A stretch of DNA of 64,000 nt from an uncultured Gammaproteobacteria bacterium (GTDB taxonomy: Bacteria; Pseudomonadota; Gammaproteobacteria; Pseudomonadales; Pseudohongiellaceae), in the NCBI GenBank assembly GCA_913060975.1, contig CAJXVC010000009.1:1-64000 (forward strand), written 5' to 3'. Below, piece by piece: positions 37,380-45,906 of this stretch. A model generated the notes under the pieces. The model worked only from the letters and a program-made list of their open reading frames with translations. It was not told where the DNA came from and did not search any database. The first letter of the stretch is position 1, and every line of letters begins with the position of its first letter. The position numbers and the translations under genes were made by a program.

Positions 37380-38159
37380 TTAGCGATGTGATTCAAGGAT
37401 TTCTGGCAGGTCAGCAATCGAGTCGATGATTGCATCAGGGATTACGTCAGAGGCTTTGACTATGTCCTCCCGATACTTACCTGTCTTTACCAATACGCCG
37501 GCAAGACCGCTGGCATGACCGCCACCGATATCATTTTCAATATCATCACCAATGACCAGCACTTCCTCTGCACTCAAATCGAGTGATTCCACTGCCAATT
37601 TAAAGAACGTCTGGCTGGGTTTGCCGATGACTTTGGCTTGTTTGCCTGAGACAAACTCGAGCCCGACGACAAAGGCACCGATGTCCATCTGCAAGCCCTG
37701 CTCGGTTTGCCAGTACTTGTTCATGTGCATGGCGAGAAGTTCAGCTCCTTCCATGAGTTCGCGAAAAACACGATTGAGCAGTTTATAGTTCCAGGCCGCA
37801 CCAATGTCACCGACGATGACAAAGTCGGGGTTCTGAGTGTCCTGCACAAACTCGTCAAAATCACTTTGGGCCGAATCACGAATCAGCAGATGCACGCTGG
37901 GGTTGTCTTGCTGACGCAGGAAATCGCGTGATGCACTAACAGCACTGAAAATGTCATCAGGCATGATCTCCAGACCCATGCGCTGTAACTTGTCAGCGAT
38001 ATCGCCGACTGTACGAGTAGAAGTATTGGTGATGAAACGAAAGGGGATATGATTGTCGCGGCAATAGTCGAGTGTTGCGTGCGTGCCGGGGACGATTTTG
38101 TCGCCGACATAGAGCACGCCATCAAGGTCAAACAAGACACCTTTTATTTTCCGTCTCAT
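37380..38159 (-). CDS. HAD superfamily IIA phosphatase (NagD-like)
   Basis: A 259-residue cytoplasmic phosphatase. Motif I is LFDLDGVLY (catalytic Asp pair near residues 10-12), motif II is ITNTSTR, and motif IV is VIGDDIENDIGGG. The large C2 cap between motifs II and III and the G(K)PS segment place it with NagD/TIGR01458-type enzymes, which act on nucleotide or sugar phosphates. The start at 38159 opens with MRRKIKGVL. Confidence 0.87.
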   Translation of the reverse strand: MRRKIKGVLFDLDGVLYVGDKIVPGTHATLDYCRDNHIPFRFITNTSTRTVGDIADKLQRMGLEIMPDDIFSAVSASRDFLRQQDNPSVHLLIRDSAQSDFDEFVQDTQNPDFVIVGDIGAAWNYKLLNRVFRELMEGAELLAMHMNKYWQTEQGLQMDIGAFVVGLEFVSGKQAKVIGKPSQTFFKLAVESLDLSAEEVLVIGDDIENDIGGGHASGLAGVLVKTGKYREDIVKASDVIPDAIIDSIADLPEILESHR

Positions 38160-38254
38160 ACTGCCACCTTGGTTGATCGCATTGGACAGGAATCAACATT
38201 GTAACATCAACGATTGCCGAGTTAAGCGCAACCGGATTGGCCTGCCGTACTGAC

Positions 38255-40426
38255 CTACTGAATAGTAAACGGAATTCCGGAAACGCTATAAACAAAGATA
38301 TCTGCGCCAATACCATAGGCGAAGAACACCGTAAGTGATGCTGCATTCACGCCAATGCTGGCGGGGACGAAATTGCTGAATGCGATCAACTGTTCTTCTG
38401 CAGCCAGCGCGCGTGGCGAAATCGCTCCACCGAGTGTCTCGAAGGCGCCGTCCCAGGCAATATAACCACCGGCCGCATCGCGATAGAACAATCCGGCACC
38501 ATCAACAGCGATAACGGTGTATGTGGTGCCGACCTGACCGCGGTGCTCACTGGGTATTTGCAGTGTGGCGCGGACATCGATTGTGTCTTGTGCGCTGAAC
38601 GAACTGACAGCAGTGCCAGTGTCACCGTTGCGGGTAGCAGCTCCGAACATCAGCAAGCCGCTACTACTGCCATCCAATGTTGCAACATTCAGCAATCGAG
38701 ATGTGCGTTTAGTGGCGACCTGAAAGCGAGTTTGGTTCAACGAATAAACAGCATCGGCGCCTTGCTCGGTGTCGTTACGGTCAACACCACAAGGTAGCCC
38801 GGAACAGTCGGTGCTGTCCGGGTTGGAAAACAGTGGTACTGCTTGTGCACCAGGAAAGCGTGAGATATAAGCCATTATCGTTGTGAACTGGCCATCAACA
38901 CCGTGGCCATGCGACCAAGGATAAGTGCCAGTTGAACCTGACTCTCTACGAGAGTGCACCAGACCAAAATTATGGCCTAGCTCATGTGCCAAAGTATCAT
39001 CATCGCAGCCTGAACCGCCGCTGGCCGGAAAGCCGTCGAGATAAAGTGCCGTGTACAGTTCTGAATTGGTCAACGATGGGTGGAATAGTTCACCGCTAAA
39101 GCCGGTGCCAGGCGTACTGGCTAGGCCACAAGCATTGTCATTGCCTAACAAGCCGTCGATTAGCACGACGATATCAGCACCCTTGCTGTCACGTAGTGCC
39201 GCCAGGTCACTGAAGGCACCTTGACTGCCAGATAGATCATTCAGGGCGTTATTGAGAGAGCTGACCGTATAGCTGGTTAACCCATAGTGCACGGGGCGGA
39301 ATCGTATCCCGGCGCCGCTATTGAGATAGTAGCTATTAGTCGTTTCAACGAGTTGATTGATACGCGTCTCTGGAGACACTGAACCAATGTCGTTCAGAAA
39401 GTCTTGAGTGTAGAGGAACAGCAGGTCGACGTCGGCGAAAGTGTCAACGGGCAGTACGCTTGCTGCGCTGGCAGGGTCGGTGCCCAACAAGCTTTCGTTA
39501 AAATCTGTAAAGCCGTCGCTATCGGAATCCGTCAGTGTATCTTTGACGACGAACAGAAAAGCATCATTGCGTACGGTGCTGCCTGATATGTCGCCGACGA
39601 AGACACCGCTGGCAACCTGGTTATAGGATTCTTCGGTCAGTCGTACTGCGTAATGTAACGTGGTCGATGCGCCTGGAGCCAGATTGGATATGCTGCACTG
39701 AATGCTACTCTGCTGGCCGACAGCGCCAAGCGAACAACCACTGTTGCTCGACAGGAATTGCGTCCGGTCTGCAACAAATAAAATGTTCACCGGTTCATTG
39801 CTCAGTGTGCTGGACAGGTTGTTGGTGATCTCAACGCTGACATCGACACGGTCGCCAATAGTGGCAACCTCGCTTGGAAAAGATTGGCTAATCGAGACAT
39901 CACTGCCGGACAGGGCAGACTGGTCAGGTGCTTTGCTTACGGATTTGAAGACACCACCGCTGTCTGCCGGAATGCGTTCCCGGTCAGGTGATAATGAATA
40001 CACCCAGCCGACATAGCGCTGGCCATCCTCAGACAGCTTGGTCAGTACTGAGTATCTGGCTCGGGTAGTGAAGAACGACGCCAGCAATTGTTGTCCACCT
40101 ATTGTGAGGGACAAACCACCAGTGGTATCGCCAGACGTTATCTGACCTTGCCAGCCGGTATCGCCATTGATCAGTGTGCTGCGCTTGACCAGCTGATAAT
40201 CCAGTCGGGCAAATGCCTCGCCCTCCATCACCAATGCATCACCAGTTGCAAACTCGGCGACCGTTGCTGCCGGTATGGTAATGGCTTGTTGCCAACCAAC
40301 TTGCCCGGGCAGGGTCAAGTCAGCCGGCAATACATCGCTGTCTGAGAAAAGTACATGTTCAGCCGCGAGCAAGGGCCCGCTGCTAAGTAGTCCGAGAGCA
40401 ATCAGGCAAAGGCGGCGACTAAACAT
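38255..40426 (-). CDS. secreted metzincin metalloprotease, reprolysin or M72-like
   Basis: A 723-residue exported protein (signal to LLAAE). The zinc site HELGHNFGLVH (about residues 478-488) followed by the Met-turn TTIMAY marks a metzincin. The lead-in DVDLLFLYTQDFLNDIG with ETRINQLVETTNSYYLNSG is typical of peptidyl-Asp and reprolysin-like proteases of bacteria. In front lie a DUF11-like domain (about 185-300) and a calcium motif (DSDSDGFTDFNE, near 308). The C-terminal part after about 570 has no clear family. The role is probably extracellular protein breakdown. Confidence 0.83.
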   Translation of the reverse strand: MFSRRLCLIALGLLSSGPLLAAEHVLFSDSDVLPADLTLPGQVGWQQAITIPAATVAEFATGDALVMEGEAFARLDYQLVKRSTLINGDTGWQGQITSGDTTGGLSLTIGGQQLLASFFTTRARYSVLTKLSEDGQRYVGWVYSLSPDRERIPADSGGVFKSVSKAPDQSALSGSDVSISQSFPSEVATIGDRVDVSVEITNNLSSTLSNEPVNILFVADRTQFLSSNSGCSLGAVGQQSSIQCSISNLAPGASTTLHYAVRLTEESYNQVASGVFVGDISGSTVRNDAFLFVVKDTLTDSDSDGFTDFNESLLGTDPASAASVLPVDTFADVDLLFLYTQDFLNDIGSVSPETRINQLVETTNSYYLNSGAGIRFRPVHYGLTSYTVSSLNNALNDLSGSQGAFSDLAALRDSKGADIVVLIDGLLGNDNACGLASTPGTGFSGELFHPSLTNSELYTALYLDGFPASGGSGCDDDTLAHELGHNFGLVHSRRESGSTGTYPWSHGHGVDGQFTTIMAYISRFPGAQAVPLFSNPDSTDCSGLPCGVDRNDTEQGADAVYSLNQTRFQVATKRTSRLLNVATLDGSSSGLLMFGAATRNGDTGTAVSSFSAQDTIDVRATLQIPSEHRGQVGTTYTVIAVDGAGLFYRDAAGGYIAWDGAFETLGGAISPRALAAEEQLIAFSNFVPASIGVNAASLTVFFAYGIGADIFVYSVSGIPFTIQ

Positions 40427-40435
40427 ACTATTCCC

Positions 40436-41671
40436 CTATTGGTAGATGGCAGCCCGGGATGCGGCGTGGACGCGAAGCGAATAGAGAATATCGTCATTCT
40501 GAATCATGCCGATAAAAACAATATCCTCTACCGGGTCAATCCAGAACCAGGAGCCCGCTATACCCCACCACCAGTGCGTGCCTGCAGAGGCGCCCTGATA
40601 AGCAGCCGAGTTTTCGACGATAGCAAAGTCCAGACCGAATACATTACCCGGATACAAATTGGCAGTGATGTTCGGTACTGCCTCTGGCAATTGATTGCTG
40701 CGCATCAACTCGACAGCCTCAGAGGAAAGAAGCTGTTCACCGTCGTGCTGGCCGTCATCGAGAATCATCTGGGCGAACTTCATGTAGTCAGCCGCTGTTG
40801 AAGTCAGTCCGCCACCGCCAGACAGAAATTTGGGCCGGCTTAAAAATGCGCCAGTGTCCGTGCGGCGCAATTCACCGTCGGTCGGGTAGTATTGGCCGGC
40901 CAGGCGATCGGCGTTTTGAGGCTGCACATAAAATCCGGTATCGCTCATGCCTAAAGGATCGAACAAGCGGGTTTGCAAGAATTCATCGAAGGCCATGCCG
41001 GACAGGCGCTCCACCAGGTAGCCCTGCACATCAACCGAGATGCTGTAAACCCACTGTGTACCGGGCTGGTAGGCCAGCGGAATATCGGCCAGCGCGGGAA
41101 TGGATTCAGCCAGTGTGTAATTGGGCAGATCCATGATGCCGGCTTCACCATAGGCATTGGCAATTGGGCCATTGGACAGTGGTGGCGTGTACATGAGGCC
41201 ACCGGTATGGCTCATCAGCTCGCGTATTGTCATTGGATGGTCGGCGGGTGTGGTCTCCCAGCTGCCATCATCGTTTTGGGATACGAATACTTCCATGCCG
41301 GCCAATTCAGGCAGATGTTGTTCGACCGGGTCGTCGAGAGTGAATTTGCCTTCATCAAACAGCATCATGAGAGCCGCACCGGTGACCGGCTTGGTCATGG
41401 AGAAGATGCGGAAGATGGTGTCCATCGACATCGGTGTTTCGTCTTCGACAACCTGATAGCCCAGCGCTTCTTCCATGAGGATTTCGCCATCCTGGGCGAC
41501 CATCAGGACGGCGCCAGACAGGCGTTTTTCATCAATGCGGCTTTGCAAATCGGCTTTGACTGCCTCGAGTTGGGCAGGTTCGATATCGGCGAGGAGTAAA
41601 CTGCCAGACAGTGACAGTGTGGCAGCCAACAGGCCGGTAGTTAGAGTTCGAGCGATAGATCTGGATTGCAT
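40436..41671 (-). CDS. exported serine hydrolase, class C beta-lactamase fold
   Basis: A 411-residue protein with a Sec signal (to LLLAD). The nucleophile motif is SMTK (S91, K94), the second motif Y-S-I-S lies near residue 200, and a C-terminal HWWWGIAGSW replaces the KTG box, as in EstB-like esterases and penicillin-binding-protein relatives. It is therefore more likely an esterase or a D-aminopeptidase-like hydrolase than a true antibiotic-resistance enzyme. ATG 41671 is preceded by CAGGGGGAACC; an upstream ATG at 41692 is less likely. Confidence 0.83.
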   Translation of the reverse strand: MQSRSIARTLTTGLLAATLSLSGSLLLADIEPAQLEAVKADLQSRIDEKRLSGAVLMVAQDGEILMEEALGYQVVEDETPMSMDTIFRIFSMTKPVTGAALMMLFDEGKFTLDDPVEQHLPELAGMEVFVSQNDDGSWETTPADHPMTIRELMSHTGGLMYTPPLSNGPIANAYGEAGIMDLPNYTLAESIPALADIPLAYQPGTQWVYSISVDVQGYLVERLSGMAFDEFLQTRLFDPLGMSDTGFYVQPQNADRLAGQYYPTDGELRRTDTGAFLSRPKFLSGGGGLTSTAADYMKFAQMILDDGQHDGEQLLSSEAVELMRSNQLPEAVPNITANLYPGNVFGLDFAIVENSAAYQGASAGTHWWWGIAGSWFWIDPVEDIVFIGMIQNDDILYSLRVHAASRAAIYQ

Positions 41672-41820
41672 GGTTCCCCCTGAGCATTTCATTTTGATCC
41701 ATTCAAACAGGGGCTATTAGAGCACCATTAGCGATGGCGGAAAAGTCACCCGAATAAGTTGCTCACACTGGAATTTTCAGGGCCGGAGTTACCCAGAAGT
41801 TATTGCGATTGATGTCAGAG

Positions 41821-41974
41821 GGCTTAACGAGAAAGGTTTAACGAAAGGGGCTTAACGAAATGGGCTTAACGAAATGGGCTTAACGAGAGGCACTTAACAA
41901 AAGGTACTTAACAAGAGAGGCTTAACAGGAAAGGCTTAACAAGAAAGGCTCCAGCAAGAGGGTCTCAACGAGAT
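41821..41974. repeat. 11 x 14-base tandem repeat
   Basis: Eleven units of exactly 14 bases lie end to end with no spacer. The consensus is GGCTTAACGAAAGG, with units 3 and 4 identical and the last two more diverged. It lies between the 3' end of the PyrD-PyrK fusion gene and the start of the beta-lactamase-fold gene. The unit length is not a multiple of three and contains in-frame stops, so it is not coding. Confidence 0.9.
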
Positions 41975-41992
41975 GAGCCAGCCGGCTGGCTC
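41975..41992. other. 18-base perfect palindrome after the PyrD-PyrK stop
   Basis: GAGCCAGCCGGCTGGCTC reads the same on both strands and touches the stop codon of the 41993-43681 gene. It could fold into a short GC stem at the 3' end of that message. There is no T-run. Confidence 0.5.
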
Positions 41993-43681
41993 TCAGCCGG
42001 CTTTCTGAAAGTCGCGATCTTCGGCATCGAGAAAGGGGCCATCGACACACAGACGGCGACCGTCCGGGGCATCGCAGGCACCACAGATGCCGACACCGCA
42101 CTTGGTCCAGTAATCGATGGAATTGAATATTTGCTCAGGCTGGCAGTATTTTCTTTCCACTGCTTCAGCTGCGCGAACCATCGGACCCGGGCCGCAGTTA
42201 TAGAATACCAATGCGCTCAATTCATCAGGGCTCATTGCCGCCAGTCGTTGCTCGAGAAGTTCAGTCACCACACCGTGATAACCGCGGCTACCGTCGTCGG
42301 TAGCAATATGCAGCTGGCTTATCGCAGCACACTCATCCATGAAATAGAGACGGGATTCATTACGTGCACCCATGAAGATTTCGGCATTGCCGTAATCACG
42401 GGCAATCTGGAACACGGCGGCCAGACCAGTACCACCGGCGACGGCCATGATGTGCGCCTCCTTCGGTGGTGCAACCGGATTGCCATGGGGGCCGCGCACA
42501 TAGGCTTCGATGCCCGGCTCGAGCGTCATACAATCGTTGGTAAATTGGCCAAGGTTGATTACCACCAGAGAAAACGGATCGTCAGTGAGCGCCGAGAAGG
42601 GCTTTTCGCCCAGACCGGGTATCCACAGGAAAATAAACTGACCCGCCTTGACCGGAACTTTTTCCTTAAAGCGCAAGATCACAATGTCGTCGGTAACGCG
42701 TTCGCTGGATTCCAGCGTCACCGGCTTGAAGCTCATATCGACGTCGTAGCGCACTAACGGTTCTGTGTGCTCGGTGCCTTGTTCCAGATCATTCGTCAGT
42801 ACACGAAAGTAATTGCCGATCTCGGCAGTGGTCAGGCCGATCAAAGCTGAGCCTATGCCAATGACAGTAGCCCCGGCCTGCTGGAACGTGCGCACATTCT
42901 CTGCGCTGCTAATGCCGCCACAGGCGATGATCGGGCAATCCACTGCAGCGTGAATTTCTTCGACACATTCCAGCGCACGCGCCAGAATGCCTTTGCCGGA
43001 CAGGCCACCTTTTTCATTGCTGAGAATGGGATGACCGTTCGCAGTAAAACACTCGGGGCCCATGGTGTTGATGGCGCAGATGGCATCGGCGCCTCCAGCC
43101 ACAGCAGCCTTGGCGATATCACCAATTTCCGGAACGTTGGGGGTGAGCTTGGCAACGACCGGAATATCCACTGCGGCTTTCACAGCGGCAACGATTTCCC
43201 GCACCAGCTCGGGATCCTGACCCATTGCCATGCCATAGCCTTTGGCATGAGGGCAGGACAGGTTGAGCTCCAGACCGTCACCATGTGGTGCCAACTTGCG
43301 CGCCACGTCGACATATTCCTGAACACTGCCACCGAAGATTGAAATCAACAGGAAGCGATCAGCGGGAATTGTGAGCCCGCTTAATAATTCAGCGGAGCGG
43401 TCCGCACCTGGATTGGTTAAGCCGACGGCATTGGTAAAACTGCCGGGCTCGTATTGTGTGAGAATCGGTTCGCGGTAACCCAGCCGTGGTTCAGGACCAA
43501 TACTCTTGGTGGTCAACACGCCTACTTCGGGCATGGTGTCGAACACACGCTGAATGATATTGGCAGAGCAGGTCACGATCCCGGAGGGAATGGTGAACGG
43601 TCCAGAGAGGGTCTTGCCCAGAAATTCAGTTTTCAAAGGGTGGGGAAACTCGCGCGTAATAGTGACTTCAATGCGGGTCAT
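41993..43681 (-). CDS. fused class 1B-type dihydroorotate dehydrogenase (PyrD-PyrK)
   Basis: A 562-residue cytoplasmic flavoprotein. Residues 1 to about 320 form a class 1 DHOD barrel with the catalytic cysteine in LNLSCPH (C143), FMN contacts in INTMGPE and the ACGGISS phosphate site. Residues from about 330 form a PyrK-like reductase with FAD contacts (KPFSALTDDPFSL), a nucleotide site (VAGGTGLAAVF) and a C-terminal [2Fe-2S] cluster (C528, C533, C536, C545). Usually these are two separate proteins passing electrons from dihydroorotate to NAD+. Gammaproteobacteria normally use the quinone-linked class 2 enzyme. A dihydropyrimidine-type dehydrogenase role cannot be excluded. Confidence 0.8.
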   Translation of the reverse strand: MTRIEVTITREFPHPLKTEFLGKTLSGPFTIPSGIVTCSANIIQRVFDTMPEVGVLTTKSIGPEPRLGYREPILTQYEPGSFTNAVGLTNPGADRSAELLSGLTIPADRFLLISIFGGSVQEYVDVARKLAPHGDGLELNLSCPHAKGYGMAMGQDPELVREIVAAVKAAVDIPVVAKLTPNVPEIGDIAKAAVAGGADAICAINTMGPECFTANGHPILSNEKGGLSGKGILARALECVEEIHAAVDCPIIACGGISSAENVRTFQQAGATVIGIGSALIGLTTAEIGNYFRVLTNDLEQGTEHTEPLVRYDVDMSFKPVTLESSERVTDDIVILRFKEKVPVKAGQFIFLWIPGLGEKPFSALTDDPFSLVVINLGQFTNDCMTLEPGIEAYVRGPHGNPVAPPKEAHIMAVAGGTGLAAVFQIARDYGNAEIFMGARNESRLYFMDECAAISQLHIATDDGSRGYHGVVTELLEQRLAAMSPDELSALVFYNCGPGPMVRAAEAVERKYCQPEQIFNSIDYWTKCGVGICGACDAPDGRRLCVDGPFLDAEDRDFQKAG

Positions 43682-43808
43682 TATAGCGCTTTGTCGGCTT
43701 GGCTTCTAATGTCGAGATTGCTTTGCTGGCTTGATTAAAGTGCTTAATTGATCGACGGTTAGCCTTTTCAGGAGTGGCTCTCCGTTTTGGCTGAATCAGC
43801 TACCGTGT

Positions 43809-43960
43809 GAGCGCACTGAATCAGGGGGTCGTGATAGCCCGGCTGCTTGCACCCGTCCCGGGTACCCTTCTTCTGTCGGAAGCCCTGAAACGCGGTCTTC
43901 CTCGATCAGTCGGTGCGGCGCTTTGACGCCGGTCCATCACAACCCCCTGATCCAGCGCTC
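43809..43960. repeat. large imperfect palindromic element (copy 1)
   Basis: The outer arms 43809-43843 and 43928-43960 are inverted copies of about 33 bases with few differences (core ATCAGGGGGT). An inner GGAAG/CTTCC stem lies at 43878-43901. The inner part carries CGGTCTT (43893-43899), 21 bases, then CTTTGACG (43921-43928). The same two-part anchor with the same spacing occurs on the opposite strand in the hairpin at 47394-47536, so the two belong to one element family. Confidence 0.75.
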
Positions 43961-43973
43961 GCAGTTCCTATTG
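43928..43973. repeat. direct repeat, left copy
   Basis: 46 bases that recur in the same orientation at 47240-47285 with 41 of 46 identical (core AACCCCCTGA and CAGCGCTCGCAGTTCC). The left part of this copy is the right arm of the palindrome 43809-43960. The two copies bracket the AT-rich gene block. Confidence 0.8.
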
Positions 43974-44327
43974 GATATTCTGCATCCCGAACCGCAACAT
44001 CCAAATCCCCATATTACCAAATTGCAGGCCATAAGCAGAATCCATAATCGACGACTCTGGCTGTAAGCCCGCTCTCGATCAGATTTGAAGGGAGTAATCT
44101 TGCTGACTACGCGGGTGTCTGATGGTGCCGCAATAAATGTGGTCAGTTTTAAAAATACAGTAATTTACTGATCCTCTACAGCTAAATGCTCTAAAAAGGG
44201 TGGAGATCATTGAGATATTGCTATTAGTAGGAAAGCGAAACGGTGCTCTACGAGGAAGTCTTGAAAAGTTCACGAATTGGAGATAGTTCTAAATAGTTGG
44301 TAAATGAGATTTTGCTACCGGTCATAG

Positions 44328-45287
44328 TTAATTATTGGTTGGGATTCTGAAAGGAGCATTGTTTCTGTTATTGATATTGGGGATATATAAATTACGATCA
44401 ATACGAAATGTCAATTTATATCTAGAATCTCCCGTTTTCTGGACAGTCAGTGTTCCAATTAGAGATATGGCTTCATCCGCAGGATTTACCCACTCCCCTA
44501 CTGTCGTAGAGCCCAATGTGTTCTCCTTTCGTACATTCCAGCCTTGTGAATTAATTTGGTCTGCAATGTGCTTGTAAGTTTCCGCGAGTGTCCAATCTGT
44601 TGCGAGTACGGTTGTTGCCTCATGGAAGTCATCTGACCCTGAACTGCGAGTCCCTGATCTATAGGACACTTTTTGATCTACACTTGGTTGCGGTAGTAGC
44701 ATCCTAGGTTGATATTTTTTTAGTCCGAATCTCTGATGAGCTTCGACAATTGCTAGTTCTTCTTGGCGTTGACTAACGTATTCTGTGCAACTTGACCCAG
44801 AGGAATTCCCGGCTACAGAATGCTCGAGCACAATAAGACTACCAGTAATAGAGCCTCGAAAGTTTGCTGAAATATTTCCGAAATTATCGTGACATAAATC
44901 AACTGGGTAAACTGGTTTATCCAACGATAAAAAACCAACTGATTCTCGAACGTCACTGCTACTCGGAACAATATGTAAATTACTTTCTGTTAGTCTATCG
45001 ACCAATGCCTGCCGGGATTCAGCTGGACTCAATTTAGATTCCAGTATCACTCGAGTAACATAAACCAAGTCAGCGCTACCCAATAACTCGAATTGTTGAG
45101 GAAAATCAATTTCTGGGAAACTGTCAGCGATGTCTGAATAAAACGTCGGCTGCCCAAAGTCAGGACCACTTAATAGTCCTTGCGCAAACTCCAAGGGCAC
45201 GCTTTCCTTAAATTCAGAATCTGCTGATATCGACACGGTGGGAACAATGGCAAAAATCGCTGCTAAGGCCTGTAATGAACCTTTCAT
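44328..45287 (-). CDS. exported orphan protein in the AT-rich segment, 319 residues
   Basis: The product has a signal peptide (to VSISAD) and no recognised domain. It is strand-rich with two cysteines near the middle (DLCHDN and SSCTEY). A serine/glycine-rich linker (SYRSGTRSSGSDD) precedes a C-terminal strand domain (IADQINSQGWNVRKEN). The start is backed by a TAGGAGGAATAT ribosome site. It is the last of three same-strand genes. Codon use is visibly richer in A/T than in neighbours such as the PyrD-PyrK gene, a sign of transfer. The role is unknown. Confidence 0.65.
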   Translation of the reverse strand: MKGSLQALAAIFAIVPTVSISADSEFKESVPLEFAQGLLSGPDFGQPTFYSDIADSFPEIDFPQQFELLGSADLVYVTRVILESKLSPAESRQALVDRLTESNLHIVPSSSDVRESVGFLSLDKPVYPVDLCHDNFGNISANFRGSITGSLIVLEHSVAGNSSGSSCTEYVSQRQEELAIVEAHQRFGLKKYQPRMLLPQPSVDQKVSYRSGTRSSGSDDFHEATTVLATDWTLAETYKHIADQINSQGWNVRKENTLGSTTVGEWVNPADEAISLIGTLTVQKTGDSRYKLTFRIDRNLYIPNINNRNNAPFRIPTNN

Positions 45288-45411
45288 TATATTCCTCCTA
45301 GAAATAGCGATTATCGAATCTGAAATATACTAAGTTTATCTAATTCTTGCACGGGTTAAAGGCATACAGTCCGTGTACGCCTATACCTTCTAGAGCTATG
45401 CCACTAGTACT

Positions 45412-45870
45412 CTAGTAACAAGGGGGGTATGTATTCGTATACGGTCCAACCGCAGCTGCACTTGTGTTACCCGACACATCTTCCTCCCAGGAACCACTCG
45501 CGTTAATCTCATCATCCCAAGAACCACCGGCAGGAAATCCCCATTCGAGTCTGAGTTGATTTGTTGTCGGGGCGTCATAGTCGTCGGCTTTGGAATCAGA
45601 GTAACTTGACTCGGAGGGGCAATTGGTTGCTGGTGCGGATAATCCCTCAATTTGTACGGCGAGATCCATTTCTACATAAAAAGAGGTTGGGCTATAAGCA
45701 AAGCATCCTGATTTTCTGAACGCTCCTGATGGTAAAGGCTGGACCGCGCTTAAAGAATAACAGGCCCAAACGAGGTTGGTTGTAGTTTCACCGCCTTCCT
45801 CAGCAGCATACGTTTTTGATGTAATCAAACTAATTGCAACAAGCGCTAAACAAAATTTAGCCAATTTCAT
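45412..45870 (-). CDS. small exported Cys-containing orphan protein, 152 residues
   Basis: After the signal peptide (MKLAKFCLALVAISL, to TYAAE) the mature protein has four cysteines: WACYSL, SGCFAY, TNCPSE and the penultimate PPCY. They could form two disulfides. Acidic and serine-rich stretches alternate with strands. ATG 45870 has GGGAGAAAT upstream; the frame is open five codons further. It is the middle gene of the AT-rich block, 36 bases after the first gene of the block. No family is recognised. Confidence 0.62.
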   Translation of the reverse strand: MKLAKFCLALVAISLITSKTYAAEEGGETTTNLVWACYSLSAVQPLPSGAFRKSGCFAYSPTSFYVEMDLAVQIEGLSAPATNCPSESSYSDSKADDYDAPTTNQLRLEWGFPAGGSWDDEINASGSWEEDVSGNTSAAAVGPYTNTYPPCY

Positions 45871-45906
45871 GGTAATTTCTCCCAATTTTAGTGGACGAAT
45901 TCTTAG

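Larger units (their letters stand above)
41672..41992. other. intergenic stretch with minisatellite and palindrome
   Basis: The stretch holds the 14-base tandem array (41821-41974) and an 18-base perfect palindrome (41975-41992) next to the stop of the PyrD-PyrK gene. The part nearest 41672 should hold the promoter of the beta-lactamase-fold gene, but I see no clear boxes. Confidence 0.6.
43682..44327. other. gene-free left flank of the accessory segment
   Basis: It contains the imperfect palindrome 43809-43960 and the direct repeat 43928-43973. To the right of about 43980 the base composition turns AT-rich, as in the three orphan genes. A 64-residue open frame at 44079-44273 (-) has no ribosome site or domain and is not called. 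Confidence 0.55.

Noticed and set aside
37188..37391. Short plus-strand frames after the hairpins
   Set aside because: They overlap the end of the HAD gene in antisense and lack ribosome sites.
40436..41671. Antibiotic-resistance beta-lactamase
   Set aside because: The SxxK motif is present but the KTG box is replaced by HWWWG-type sequence and no regulator is adjacent, so an esterase-like role is more likely.
41821..41974. CRISPR array
   Set aside because: The units abut each other without spacers and are only 14 bases long; no cas genes are near.
44079..44273. 64-residue minus-strand frame left of the island genes
   Set aside because: No ribosome site, no signal peptide or domain, and composition like random AT-rich sequence.
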